Assembly (NCBI GenBank): GCA_009760855.2
Contig: WPIO01000014.1
Location: 3,836,501 to 3,900,500, forward strand
Direction: 5' to 3'
Length of the DNA stretch: 64,000 bases
Origin: Cristatella mucedo
Taxonomy: Eukaryota > Bryozoa > Phylactolaemata > Cristatellidae
The position numbers were made by a program, and so were the translations under genes. The notes beneath the pieces were generated by a model that saw nothing but the letters and a program-made list of their open reading frames with translations, had not been told where the DNA came from and did no database searches. Shown here in pieces: positions 46,693-58,495 of the stretch (position 1 is its first letter; each line of letters opens with the position of its first letter).

Positions 46693-47061
46693 TGATCGAA
46701 GGGTGCAACTGCCGAGCCAACTGCCATTCCAAGCCGGCATGCTCTGTGGGAGAGCCGGCTACCCGAGGACATCGTATGGGGTTGTCTAGTTGCTCCTGAT
46801 GAAAATGTGGAGGGTCGGTCGCCTTAGAAGCAGAGGGCCTCACGAAACGAGTAGCAGTGCGCTGCAACCGTTAACCTTAGCGCAAGCGAGCGCAGGGAAC
46901 CGTGCTCTTGGAATTGGGATGGAATATAATCGTTGGGCATTCGTCGATGAGCCGCAGTTCGACAGCCCGAGCGCCCAAAAGGTCGATACAAAGTAAGCCG
47001 TTGGGACGACGATTTCCACTGGACTCGCTCGGCACAACAGCAGTAGCGCAATCTCACACAC

Positions 47062-47145
47062 CTGGTAGGCTGCAGGCAGCTGTTGTTGACAGCGGCAGCT
47101 CTCGGCCACATTGAGGCTGGTGGGGAACGTGGAAGCCACAGCAAC
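47062..47145 (-). CDS. unknown minus-strand gene U2, candidate exon
   Basis: The frame VAVASTFPTSLNVAESC then RCQQQLPAAYQ ends at donor CAG|GTGTGT, phase 0 out, with a weak acceptor cacgttag. Coding-like composition only. Its relation to the other U2 blocks is uncertain because a stop at 47964 lies between them. Confidence 0.25.
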
Positions 47146-47678
47146 TAACGTGCACTGAGCAAAGTCTGGGGGTACCATGCACAAGCCCTCTGCTTAGCAC
47201 AGCAGATTGCTTCCTTTTACGGCTTCCTTACCCCTTCCTTTTACAGGTCTTAAAGCAGTGGGCACGGTCGTGCTGTGCTGCTACTGAGTTCTCAATACCT
47301 TCCTGTCTAGACTGAATATTCTTCCTGTTCTTTCTTTCGCGCATTCTTTATGTGCGCGGCTGTAGTTGCTCTTAAGCAAAAATCATAGCAAATACCGCCG
47401 GCGAGGCACTTCTGGTTTATTTCCGGTTAGACAAGGTCTAGGTCTTTGATTTTTAAAATTTTCCTGCCATGTGCCAAGGGAACAAAGAGGCGGCGTCGCC
47501 TGCCCAAGTTGCTTACACGATGCTGTGCTGCTGGCTGAGAAGCGGTCGTTTCTGTGCTGGGCAAGCATGCAAGCACGTCCAGTTCATAGCAGCCAGGATG
47601 TCAGGTTCCTTAGCTTAGTTGAACCCGGAGCTCAGGAGATCTAATTCAACTGCTCTTACAGGTTGCTTAGGAATTTAC

Positions 47679-47888
47679 CAGGGGCCTAAACTTTGACCTT
47701 TGCTGGTTCTTCGAAAGGCTGCATGCCTTCTGTCCCAACGACTGCACCGACTCTTCGAGCAGGGTGCTGCCAATGGAATGTCTGCTTGCAACAGCAATTG
47801 CTCGACGAATTCGGCAGCTTTCGAATCTGGGTTCGTAGCCTCCCGGATAATCGTGCCTAGCTGGAGTAGATGAAGGAAGTGCTCTGAC
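47679..47888 (-). CDS. unknown minus-strand gene U2, candidate exon
   Basis: The frame reads RSEHFLHLLQLGTIIREA, TNPDSKAAEFVEQLLLQAD and IPLAAPCSKSRCSRWDRRH: amphipathic, helix-prone and clearly protein-like. Acceptor GTGCTGTCAG, donor CTG|GTAAAT; if the donor is not used, TAA follows at once. No family recognised. Confidence 0.35.
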
Positions 47889-47963
47889 CTGACAGCACTT
47901 GGCCGCACGTCGGTACAGACACAGCGTGGGCTATTCCTAAATAAACGGATCTGTTGCTGCTAC

Positions 47964-48238
47964 TTAAGCATCAAAATGCAACTGGTTCTCTGATGCAATG
48001 CAGCTTGTGCCCTGATTCATCAGTCTTGTCACTACAGGACCCCAGCGCTGGCATCTCTTCTTCCTAGACATTCCAGGATGTTGTAAATTGGCATTTCCCG
48101 GCATGCCATATTGAAGTGCTGGTAGAGTAAAGCCGTGTGAAGAAACAGCGTTGTTGTCGTCTTCGAGAGGCATATTTATCCTAACCTTTTGGGGTGTGCC
48201 ACTACAGTTCAACGGACGTGGCTTCTCGTACGTGACTT
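47964..48238 (-). CDS. unknown minus-strand gene U2, candidate terminal exon
   Basis: From a weak acceptor (agtaactag, phase 1) 90 codons run to TAA at 47966-47964: VTYEKPRPLNCSGTPQKVR, INMPLEDDNNAVSSHG, FTLPALQYGMPGNANLQ and a basic part SRKKRCQRW. The composition is protein-like and the flanks are not. No family recognised. Confidence 0.35.
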
Positions 48239-48539
48239 CTAGTTACTTTTGGGCATCCTTGGTGCCCTTGCATTGCCTTGCTGCCATGCCGGACCTCATA
48301 GTCTGCCCCCGGCTGCAGTTGCCTGTAACTGGAAGTTGTTTTGACCTGGTTTTTCTCATAGTGATTGATTAGTATCACATCAAAGTGCCCTGATTATGTG
48401 CTGTCCTCTTTAGCTTGACATTGGTCATCTAAGTAGGCCTCTGCTTGCTCTCTGCTTGGCACTGATATCTGGAAGTCTAGAGCCAGTCGATTGCTTGGCA
48501 TATTAAGAGGCCTAGGGATCTTGCCACATAACGAGAGGG

Positions 48540-48893
<354 letters not shown>

Positions 48894-48971
48894 TACTGTC
48901 AAGTTTTACAGCTAATCACTCTGCAAACTCAGCACTGATGTTACAGTATACCGACCTTGTAAGGAATGCTC

Positions 48972-49005
<34 letters not shown>

Positions 49006-49061
49006 ACTCTCTCTCTGTCTCTCTCTCTCACTCTCTCTCCCTCTCCCTCTCTCTCTCTCTC

Positions 49062-49250
49062 TCTGTCATGTCTCTCTCTGTCTCTTTCTCTCTCTGTCCC
49101 TGTCTCTGTCACTGTCGCTCTCTCTCTGTATCTTCTGTCTCTGTCTCTCCCTGTCTCTTGCTCTCTGTCTCTTGCTCTCTGTCTCTTGCTCTCTGTCTCT
49201 TGCTCTCTATCTCTCTCTCTCTCTCTCTCTCTCATTCTCTATCTCTATTT
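49062..49250. repeat. right arm of the GA/CT inverted repeat
   Basis: It is the reverse complement of 48540-48768 with four instead of five 14-base units. Between the arms are the GA tract, about 75 bases of unique DNA and a CTGT tract (48972-49003). A LINE fragment begins immediately after it. Confidence 0.9.
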
Positions 49251-49251
49251 C

Positions 49252-50500
49252 TTAGCATTTGATGCCATTAATCTCCAAGTCATTCTTGAATGTCTATCAT
49301 CTTGCCTGAGTATCACAGTATCAGTGGTATTGCACTGCAATGGTTTGAGTCGTATAATTGATGTCAACCACTAACAACTATCTGAAGAGCTAAAGTGTGG
49401 GGTACCCCAAGAATCTTTGCTTGGCCCACTTCTTTTCACATTCTATACTCTCCCTTTGGCTTATGTAATCGCCTAGCACAATTTAGGCTTTCATTTTTAT
49501 GCAGATGATGCCATTGTACCTGTGCTTTGATACCTACCTGCCTTCCACAAGTCAAATTCTTTTGCTGCATGTATTGGTGAAATTCACTTTTGGATGGCAG
49601 CAAAATTTCTCGAATTGATTGACGATATAGCCAACTTACTAGTTATGAGCGAACCTACTACATTGGTAGTACTTATAATTTTTAAGTCTAACCCGTAAAA
49701 CGGGCTCGGCCGACGTATCTCCTGTAGCATCTGCATGCAATCTGGGTGTCCTGTTCCAAAACGACCTTTTCCTAAATGTCCAAATCAGCTCGTCGGTCAA
49801 GTCTGCACACTTTCAGCTAAGCACCATTGCAAACATTAGGGCCTGCTTAGATAATAATACCAAAGCCAAGTTTGTCCATACATTTGTGTCATCGACACAA
49901 CTTTTGTAACTCACTACTAGCAGGTGTCTTCCTGCTTGTACAGTAAGATGCTTGCAAATGGCACAAAAATTTTCAGCTAGGCTTGTCTGTCATGAACATT
50001 GTAACTGCCACTTAACTGCCATGCCTCTTACCGGCCAGCAAAGGCTCTCCATCAAGCAGCGTATCGACTTCAAAGTTCTATCACTATCACTCATTTGCAG
50101 GGCCTATTTTTCTGTTGCTTTGTAATACCTATCAGAAGTACTTCTAAATCAGGCTCACATCACACCACTGCTCCTCTGACCCAAGTCCAGTGCTTGTAAC
50201 CAACCTCAAATCTGTCATAGACTTGTGCCCTTAGTTTGTATGCTCCCAAAGCCTAGTGCTTACTTCCGACTGATGTCATGACATCTCCTGACTTGACAAC
50301 ATTTGGAAAGAAGCTGAACACCCACTTGTTACATACATCATTTGCTGGGTTCTTCATGAGTGTATGCATGCTGACACTGTGTAGGTTATCACTAACTAGT
50401 TGACATGCTTCCATTGCAGCACCTGTCAAATGCCCAGAAAAGAAACTTAGTTCTCTTAGGGTGCTATACAAATGTCTGAGTATTGCAATTATTATAACCA
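49252..50500 (+). repeat. degenerate L2-like LINE, RT to 3' end
   Basis: Broken frames give FDAINLQVILECL, CGVPQESLLGPLLFTFYTLP, FHFYADDA, C-terminal blocks and at 50432-50475 the hairpin tail TGCCC...GGGTGC. It resembles the element at 7.4 kb and the minus element at 54-56 kb more than family A proper. Several stops; dead. Confidence 0.75.
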
Positions 50501-50942
50501 TAAAACCTCGAACACTGAAGATATACCTTGTGCTACCATCCTGGAAGGCTTGATCTTTCTAATCCGGACGTAGGCTAAGCATTGATATTACTCATTGTAC
50601 AATTGCTGCTGCCTAACCACGGTAGGGCAGGCGAAGGTCACACTGACCAGGAGGGCAGAATAAGAAAGTAGTAGGTAGTGAATAGAGATCTGTTAGAATG
50701 TCAGGAGACTTTCTGGGAGTCCAATTTTGTTTACTGAAGCCTGCTTTAATTTGGTTTGCTGCATCTAGGGCCTGCTGGTTAGTACAACATCGATCGAGTA
50801 TATTCATGCTGCACCTGACGTGTCAAACATGCTCATGCACCACATGTGAGCTGGGCAAAATGCTTGAAATTGAACTTGTCCCCGGTCAATGCGAGCCTGG
50901 TTTTTCGAACCGGCCACTGGTCAGTGCAAGAACTGTTGTCAC

Positions 50943-51040
50943 GTGACAGCTGCTTGCTAGAGCCAGCTCCAGCTGTTCCCTAAGGATAACAGTTTCTGCG
51001 GTTGCAGGATCTATTGTGCCGATTGCTTGGCATTGTTGTG
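50943..51040 (-). CDS. unknown minus-strand gene U2, candidate exon
   Basis: Between gcttctgtttctcacgag and CAC|GTGACA the frame reads QQCQAIGTIDPATAETV then ILREQLELALASSCH. Helix-prone, coding-like. The donor is poor. No family recognised. Confidence 0.3.
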
Positions 51041-51101
51041 CTCGTGAGAAACAGAAGCCCCAATCGAAGTGAGGGGGATTCACTGCTTTTCAGCATGGCT
51101 C

Positions 51102-51322
51102 CTAGGTGGAGGAAGGGCCCTTTGTCTGCTGTCGAAGAACAGGAGCTAACAGGGCTGGATTGAATGGCACCCGGTGCTCGAGGCCTGGGCACACTGCTGC
51201 ACCGGTCAATGGTTCGGCGTTTACTGTGGAAACATGGGCTGTTCGTCGGCTAGGTGTTAAAATGCCCTGCAGATCAGTAATTTGCCCTATCGGTGTGCTG
51301 CCCATTGAGTTTTGACCTTTGT
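51102..51322 (-). CDS. unknown minus-strand gene U2, candidate exon
   Basis: The frame KGQNSMGSTPIGQITDLQ, GILTPSRRTAHVSTVNAEP, LTGAAVCPGLEHRVPFNP and ALLAPVLRQQTKG ends at TAG 51104-51102. An internal ATG or the acceptor ctgatctgcag at about 51276 could start it. The plus strand is also open here, but with less protein-like composition. Confidence 0.3.
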
Positions 51323-51370
51323 CTTAGTATTTGTTCAACACTCAGTTTTATTTTTCTTCGGGCATATTAC

Positions 51371-51525
51371 CGAAACCTGAATGAGGTATTGTGTCATTTT
51401 GCTTCGAGGCATTAAGCCCGGAACCAGTGGGCAGTGCAGTAGCTTGTGCAGCTGCTTTTGCCCTTTGGCTCAGCGCCGTGCACCCAAACTTGGGGCTGCT
51501 CGATGGGTAGCCGGCTGCTCTCCTA
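51371..51525 (-). CDS. unknown minus-strand gene U2, candidate exon
   Basis: The frame GYPSSSPKFGCTALSQRAK, AAAQATALPTGSG, LNASKQNDTIPHSGF ends at donor TTTCG|GTAATA, phase 1, which fits the next block (phase 1) across a 48-base interval. An intron that short would be unusual, so the join is tentative. Confidence 0.25.
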
Positions 51526-51990
51526 GCGCCGGGCGCACCTTTCAAGCAACATCGACTGAACTTTCACTGTGAGCTGCCGAGACCGGGCGCTGGCTGCAAG
51601 CAGAGGTCTGTCGCTGCTGTAGCTGCAGCTGCAGCTGCCGCAGCAGCTGCTGCTAGTCCTGCTTTATTCCACCCCGAAGTTGAAGTGCCTTAGTACAGCA
51701 ACTGTTCCTGGCAAAGTGCTGAGAGGGTGGTGCAGAGGCCTGATCTACCAGCCAGGGGGCCAGCTCTAATCAGCTGCCTTTTGACCACCGCAGGATGCAA
51801 GGGTTGGTCGCGTCGACAATGCCGACTTTCGGCCGGCAATGATTGAACCAAAAATCTTGACCCAGCTGGAACACTCCGGGTTAGTTCTACTTCTTGCTCA
51901 CTTTTGGCATGGTCATGTATGGCAGGTTGGACTGGATATCGGCTAGGGCCAAATGACCTACATTTTTTGTGGGCCTTTTTGAGTTTCTGC

Positions 51991-51991
<1 letters not shown>

Positions 51992-52037
<46 letters not shown>

Positions 52038-52050
52038 TGTGCGTGCGTGC
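51992..52050. repeat. (GT)n microsatellite
   Basis: GT dinucleotides with GC interruptions at the right end. Confidence 0.9.
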
Positions 52051-52389
52051 GTGCTTGGGGGGATGGGGTCAGGGTAGAGTGTGTTTGGCCGTGCCCTGCA
52101 TGTGATACTATCGGCTGTACTGGTAGTTCTGGAGGTGGATGCTCTGGGAAGCCATTACGAGTGGGTCAGCAGCTGCAGAGCAACAGCAGCAGCAGCAGCA
52201 GTGGTGTCTTCTGCTGTGGCATAGCCTCAGTGATGATGCCTACCGACGGGTCTCCATCAGTTTTACTGCAGGGAGTCCGAGTGCCTGATGCTCGTCCTGT
52301 CGGTATGTGCCGTTTGGCTTTCCTTTTGATTCTTGTCTCTTCCGCTTATCACGGTTTGCCTTTTTTTTTCTTTTTCTTCTGAAGATCAA

Positions 52390-52955
52390 TGAGAAGGCGA
52401 ATAATGTTTTCCAAACTCAATGAGATGTATGTGCTATGTATGCGATCTTAATTTCTGTGTTCACAAGTCCTCTTGTTGAAAGGACAGATTTAGTCTAGGA
52501 TGATAGCCGACTCGGGTTTTTACTGCACAAGCGGCTTCCATTATATTGTCCAAATCCTTAGTAGTGGTCTCTTACCTTGTTTGTCGGTCATTTGACACGT
52601 GACTAGAAGGTGCCGTGCTACCTATACGGACAGCGCATTTCGGTAGTGCTCCTAAGTCAGCGAGACAGAGGCAGTTGGCCGGAACCTGAGTAGGAACAGT
52701 GTAGCCGAAGCCGAATGTGTTGCAGCCTCCTCTTGCCCCTTGGGGTAGGTGGCTACCGTCTATTTTATGGACAGTTTATTGACCGTTATTGACCGTTACG
52801 GATCAAGTAAGCTGGTGGGAGGGTGTCCTGGTCAGCCGTGCCTGCTTCCCTGTCGACATGACGCATTTACATATGCCGGCTTCGTTTGCTCTGGCTTTGA
52901 AACAAAGAAGCACACGTGGATGTAGGATACAGAGGGAAGAGGAGTGTGGCTGCAC
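52390..52955. other. no gene recognised
   Basis: No supported frame or repeat. Confidence 0.25.
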
Positions 52956-52985
52956 GTGCATTCAAGGTATTGCTGCCTTTATTAC

Positions 52986-53192
52986 TGACTCTGCTGCAAG
53001 CAGTGCCAGCTGCAGCCGATGCTTGAGTAGCTCGATGCCGTAGCTGCTCGACAGATCGCCTGATGCACCCACCGTCTGTTGGTGCAACAGGTGGTATAAA
53101 GCCTCAATGTCAACGGCAGAGAGAAGTCGTGGAATAATACTGTCAGTAGCATCAACCTGAGACCATTTTAGTTCACTATGCTGGATATGGAC
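52986..53192 (-). CDS. unknown minus-strand gene U2, best candidate exon
   Basis: After the acceptor atggtatctcag 69 codons are open with phase 0 at both ends: VHIQHSELKWSQVDATD, SIIPRLLSAVDIEALYHLL, HQQTVGASGDLSSSYGIEL and LKHRLQLALLAAES. The donor would be TCA|GTAATA; otherwise the frame ends VIKAAIP with TGA at 52964-52962, where an AATAAA overlaps the end. The heptad-like Leu pattern suggests helices. No family recognised. Confidence 0.45.
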
Positions 53193-53330
53193 CTGAGATA
53201 CCATTGCACATCCAGGCTCATGAGCTCGGAGCCACTAAAGAGGAGAGCGGTCTGTAAGATCCAGCGGTATGTTGCAGTGGTAAATATGATGAATACTCTA
53301 GATTTTCCTTGATACCTTTGGTATTCATAG

Positions 53331-53471
53331 GCGTTGCTGGGATTAATCTAAGGAGTGACCACACTTTGACTTCGAAAGAGGCAGCCGATCGTAGGCAAGT
53401 TGACAGGGCATGTCTGGTTCATTCCAAAAGTGGCACCAGGCCCCAAGGCCCTTTCCCGACCTGGTACGCAG
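53331..53471 (+). CDS. candidate plus-strand exon
   Basis: A good acceptor (tttggtattcatag) and a good donor (GCAG|GTATGC) enclose 141 bases, phase 1 at both ends: GINLRSDHTLTSKEAAD, RRQVDRACLVHSKSGTR, PQGPFPTWYA. It fits in phase with the exon at 58494. The minus strand is also open for about 45 codons, so orientation is not certain. Confidence 0.3.
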
Positions 53472-53679
53472 GTATGCAGAGGCTATTGAACTTTATTGCA
53501 AGTCATTAGGTTCTGCTGCTAGTAGGTCTTGTGCTGACACTGCACATCAAATTTGAGCAACTTTCTGCTATCAGTTTAATGCAATGCAGGAGGCACAGGG
53601 CTTTAAATGAAGCATAGGTAGTACATGTAAGCATCTGCATGTGTGACTGATTGCATGGGCAATAATATAACAATGTTAC

Positions 53680-53880
53680 TAATAAACATACATTTTTGTA
53701 GTACCCCAAGATGACCAAATATCTTTCTTAGCACTTCAGATTGGCTAAAAAGAAGCATATCAAGGGATTAGTGATAATGAACAGCACAATTGTAGCTCAC
53801 ATGAGCCTAAAAAGAGATTAAGTTCTCTGAAGGGGCTACATAAGTGTATCATTATTTTTATAACTATTATTATAAGGTCG
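53680..53880. repeat. two facing LINE-type 3' tails
   Basis: A diverged tail on the minus strand (53685-53750, tcttagcacttcagatt) is followed by one on the plus strand (53805-53878: gcctaaaaagagattaag, ttctctgaaggggctac, then an ATT-like end). Confidence 0.5.
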
Positions 53881-54638
53881 TGAAGGACAATTTACATGAA
53901 CAGCAAATGCTATCTCGAGGTGGGTTTTTAGCTTCGTTTTAAATTGCTGTAAAATCAGGGGATGTCTAGGTGATGATAATAATAATAGTAGTAAGACATG
54001 GGTATAGTACCCTAAGAGAACTAAATCTCTTTCTAGGCTTTATATACTTTGTAAAGGCAGCATATCAATTGGTTAGTGATCGCACGCACAGTGTCAGCAT
54101 GCACAAAGCATGCATAAGCCCCGAAAATGCTGTGAGGAATAGGTGCCTGTTTAGCTACTGTTTAAAGGTCAAGTTAGGAGATGTCGTTACGTCAGCCGGG
54201 AGTAAGTTCCACACATAGGGAGCATGCAAAATAAAAGGCACGTTCTCCAAAGGATTTGAGGTTGGTTCAAGGCATAGCTAAACGAATTGAGTAAGAAGAT
54301 CAATGCTACGATGCCTGACCTAATTGGGAACTAGTTCGGATAAGTAGGCTGGAGTAAGAGAAGAAAGGGATCTGAAGGTGAGTGACGAAACCTTGAAGTC
54401 GATATGCTGCTTGATGGGTAGCCGGTGCAGGGTGGTGAGAACTGGTGTAATGTGACAATTGTGATGTTCACGACAGACGAGCCGGGCTTCAGAGTTTTGC
54501 ATAAACTTAAAGTGCCTTATTGCACAAGCCAAATGACCTATATGTGTTTGCACAAGTTGAGATGGGATGTCACAGATACATGGACCAGCTTGGGTATGGT
54601 ATTCCTGTCTAGGCATGCCCAAATGTTTGCAATGTTAC

Positions 54639-54719
54639 GTAGCTGAAAGTAGGCAGAATTGACTGGTAGCTGAAGGTAGGCAGAGTTGACTGGTAGCTGA
54701 AGGTAGGCAGAGTTGACTG
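54639..54719. repeat. three tandem copies of a 27-base unit
   Basis: The unit gtagctgaaggtaggcagag plus ttgactg occurs three times, the first with two changes. It lies within the LINE C-terminal region, length divisible by three. Confidence 0.9.
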
Positions 54720-55396
54720 TGGAGCAGACTCGGTCGTCCAGTGTAAGGTCACTTTGAACCAGGACAGCCAGATTTTGTGCAGGTCTTACATGCGATTATG
54801 CTGGCAGGGCCTGTTTGATGGCTAGGTTTTCCAATTTCCGAGTGACAGTTGATTTGCCCATCACTAGTAAGTTGGTTTTGTCGTCATTCAATTTGAGAAA
54901 GTTTGCTGCCCCTTAAGTGTGATTGTCAACAGTACATGCAGGAAGGAAGTTGGGAGAGTTTGACATGCTGGAAGCTGAGGGACCAAAGCACAGGTACAGC
55001 TTTGTGTCATCTGCATCTCTATCTATCATGCATCTATCATCTGCATAGAAATGAATGCCTGGGCTGTACTTGGCGATTACATCAGCAAGAGGGAGAGTAA
55101 AAATTGTGTAAAGAAGTGGACCAAACAGAGATCCATGGAGTTGCCCATACTTTATAGGCTCCTTGGATGAATGTTGTCCATTGACGTCAATGCTCTGCAT
55201 GCGAGTTGAGAGTTCTCAAAATGGACTTGATAATAAATAGCATCAAATTCTGCCGAGCGATCCTGCAAAATTAGTAGAGAGACTCTACCTAACTCTGCAT
55301 TCCTGACGTCATTATGAGCTCATAGTAGTGCTGACTCGGTGAAGTGATCGGCTCTAAAACCTGCTGGAATATACTGTAGTTACTAGTTACTAGTAT

Positions 55397-55562
55397 ACTG
55401 TGTAGTCTTAGCCTAGGGGTAAGGTGCTCTTTTTTCCCAGGTCGTGGGTTTGAGTCATGCAGTGGGCGATCCTATATTGCCTACCGCAAGCAGTGGGGAT
55501 AGCCGGTAAGGGTTTTCAGCTGCCATCTAAATGACGCTGTTGAATCAGCCAACTTTTAACTG
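55397..55562 (+). repeat. SINE family S1 variant, nested in LINE
   Basis: tcttagcctaggggtaaggt (A-box), caggtcgtgggtttgagtc (B-box region), gggcgatcctatattgcc, gtggggatagccggtaagg and the tail ctgttgaatcagccaac. It resembles 63306-63472 and lacks the long 10-bp hairpin, forming a second subtype. Confidence 0.7.
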
Positions 55563-56060
55563 GCTAAGTTGAAATTTTTGGTATATGAGCTTAGTTGGTC
55601 TGCTGCTACTGGTTCCAGTGTAATTGATAGAAATGGCAGCAGGGAGCCTTGTCGGAGGTTTGTTAAAGTTCTCCTAATCTAGTGTTGCCTTCTTAATGAG
55701 AGGCCTAACAACAGCCTTTTTGTTGGATTCAAGAACAAGACCCGAGGCTAAGGACAGAATTATTGTGGTAGTTATTCACCGCAAGAGGAAATCTTTGCAT
55801 CTCAGAAGGAGAACGGTGGGCAAATTGTCTAGAGAGCTAATAGTCTTCTGAGACTGTCAGATGGACTTCGAGAAGAGCCCAGTAGTGGCAGGCTTGAAGA
55901 TGAGACATAGAGGTACTGCAAGGAACTGAGGGAGAGAAGTCCAGTGGGGATGCTACCTTGGGGATGGACTCTCTGATCTTATCTATCATAATGACAAAGA
56001 AACTAGAGAATCAATCTACTGGATCAAAGCAAGGCTCACTAGGTAAGATGCTGCCTGAGT

Positions 56061-56930
56061 GCAGTTAGTAAGATGGTTGATGTCGACATCAGCATTTTTG
56101 GATTGTGCATCTAAGACTTGTCTTTTTCTTATGGAAACACGACTGCCCTTAGCTAGAATGGATTAGTATGATCTACAATCGCTTGGGTTTCAACCGTAAA
56201 AGTTAGCTCTTATTCGTTTAGCACCAGTACAAATTTGCGATTTACTAAAGAACACGAGAGCAGAACTGCAATAGCATTTTAAAGTGAGCATTTAATAGCA
56301 TTCTGTAGATAACTCTTGAAACTCATCAGCATTAGACTTGCAGTAGCATGGGTCCTACCATAATGATGAATTGCAAGACATCGGGTTACACGAGAATGGA
56401 AGCTTTGCAGCTTCAAGCAGGGGTTTGATATTGCGAAATACCCTGACTTGAAGCGAAGTCAAGATGCTAGCAATTACGTCTCATCTCACGAGACTCGGCA
56501 GGCCTTCGGCATCGGTTCGCTCACCTCAACTGAATGGTGACTAATGACTGAGATCAATTGATTAAGACAAATTGATTGCTGATGACTGAGAGCCGAGGAG
56601 GGGCTCATTCTTAGAATAAATTAAGTTTGTGTGCTGTCCCGAGAGTCTCCGACGTTCCCGGTTGCTACAGCCTGCTGCTCGGTTTGCACTCTGCTTCTGC
56701 TGCAGCGGCAGCATGTCAGACAGCCGGGTTAGCCCAATCGGCCCGACCGAGCCGACGAGTAGTGCAGTTAGTGGGCCGAAACTTGGCTTGAAGACTCATG
56801 TCTGCTTGAAGCCTCGGTTCCATTATTCAATAGTCTTCGTATGCCAGTCGATGGTCAGTCAGTCCTGATCAGTTCTGTCTGATGCTTTGTCGAGCTTGCA
56901 CTTAGTTGTCTGGGTGGTAGCAAGCTCTAG
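56061..56930. other. no gene firmly recognised
   Basis: A possible plus-strand exon after ctctgcttctgctgcag at 56704 (MSDSRVSPIGPTEPTSSA) is more GC-rich than its flanks but has no clear donor. Not called. Confidence 0.25.
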
Positions 56931-56934
56931 TCAT

Positions 56935-57120
56935 TGGGTGGGCACGAACTGAGGGCACGGTCTCTGAAGAGTTTGATGTTTGTCTGAGGCCAACTAGTCG
57001 GCTAGTGCCAGATGTGCTTTTAGAATGAGAGAAAAGCCTGAGGGGTACGAGTTACAGATAGGTAATTCAAACCAGAAGAGACCGAAAAGTGAGTGAGGGA
57101 CCTGCCCACCTTTTATTGTG
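56935..57120 (-). repeat. degenerate L2-like LINE fragment
   Basis: gggcacggtctctgaagag, ttgatgtttgtctgagg and gaaaagtgagtgagggacct follow the antisense order of the C-terminal LINE region. Heavily diverged. Confidence 0.4.
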
Positions 57121-57517
57121 GCATGCGTATTTACACAAAGAGGAACTAGTTGGAATATATGCGATAGATAAATAGATCTATTCCCTGATACATGAATAGA
57201 TCACTGGTTGGGAGCACGTGCAACTTACCTCAAATAGGGTAAAAGTAAAGATTTGGGGTAAAAAAAAGGCTAAAAGATATTATAGATAAGGTATCGTAAG
57301 GTCCTCAAACACGTTTATTAATTTTTTGCCCACCTCATTTTTAGTTGATCAACAATGAATTCGTGTTTTTATTTAAATCAGCTCCTCTTGATACGCAAGT
57401 TATACGACCTACCAAAGATGCCATTCACCTACTCTTTTTAAATTTAGCATTTAATACAAATATATATTTTTGTAATACCCAGAAAGTTGTCTGACCCTGG
57501 GGTAGGTGGGCTGGGGG

Positions 57518-57773
<256 letters not shown>

Positions 57774-57779
57774 GCGTGT

Positions 57780-58490
57780 GTGCGTGCCTGCCTGTGTGCG
57801 TGTGTTCGTGCAGTTGTGTGCACATGGAGTACCAATTCTATTCAAGCTTGTCTAAAAGTGTCTGTCCCCAGTAGTTAAATGACGATCTTACAGCAAGTGA
57901 GGTCTAGCCCAACTTGAGAGTGCATGCTTCTGCTGCCGTGATGTTCCTTGCAATTGTAAATACCTATGGAACAGCTCTTACATCAGAGAAGCTGGCACTT
58001 CCAGGTTTGTTTACCGGGTTTCAAATAGCCCATTCTGAGGACCTGTAAGCCACACCTGCCATGGCGCTGCAGGGCTTTCAGACGTGGCGACTTCACTGGA
58101 AGTGTGCTGCCCTTCTCAGCTGACATTGCCAAGTGGACCAGTGCAGCTCAGTCCTGGCAGTATAGCAGCATCTGGTGGTCGGACTTTTTCCGGATGACCC
58201 GGCACTGCCTGCTGCTGTTCGGTTGGCTGTACTGGTTTCTTTTTTCAGACTGCCACGATGGTGCTAGCAGCATCGACGTGAAGCAGCCTCCCTCGGAATG
58301 CAGAGCAATGTCGTCAGGGGCTTAGGTAGGTCACCTCGTGCTGGCTTGGCTGGCTGGTCGCCTCGTGCTGAGTGATAGTGCTGCTGATGCCTGCTGCTGA
58401 TGCACCAGCTGCTGCTTGAGTGCCAGTGCCGGGCTAGCTGGTCATGCTTTCCTCGCTCGGGCATGCATTCCTGCTGCGCTTGCTTAACGC
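57780..58490. other. 5' flank of the 58.5 kb exon
   Basis: CTG-rich patches; no supported frame. Confidence 0.25.
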
Positions 58491-58495
58491 TAGGC

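Larger units (their letters stand above)
53900..56060 (-). repeat. long degenerate L2-like LINE carrying a SINE insertion
   Basis: From 3' to 5' on the minus strand: hairpin tail at 53975-54045, coding blocks WNLLPADVTTSPN-like and LHRLPIKQHIDFKVS (about 54400), FMQNSEARLVCREHH, GPLLYTIFTLPLADVIA with FYADD (55040-55130), and RPLIKKATLD (about 55700), then an FFVxMIDKIRES block near 55990. Frameshifts and stops are many. It is split by an S1 SINE at 55397-55562. The extra tail at 53900-53965 belongs to another nested fragment. Confidence 0.75.

Noticed and set aside
51794-51879. Plus-strand exon-like block DARVGRVDNADFRPAM
   Set aside because: The minus strand is equally open, its out-phase does not fit the next plus block, and the donor is poor.
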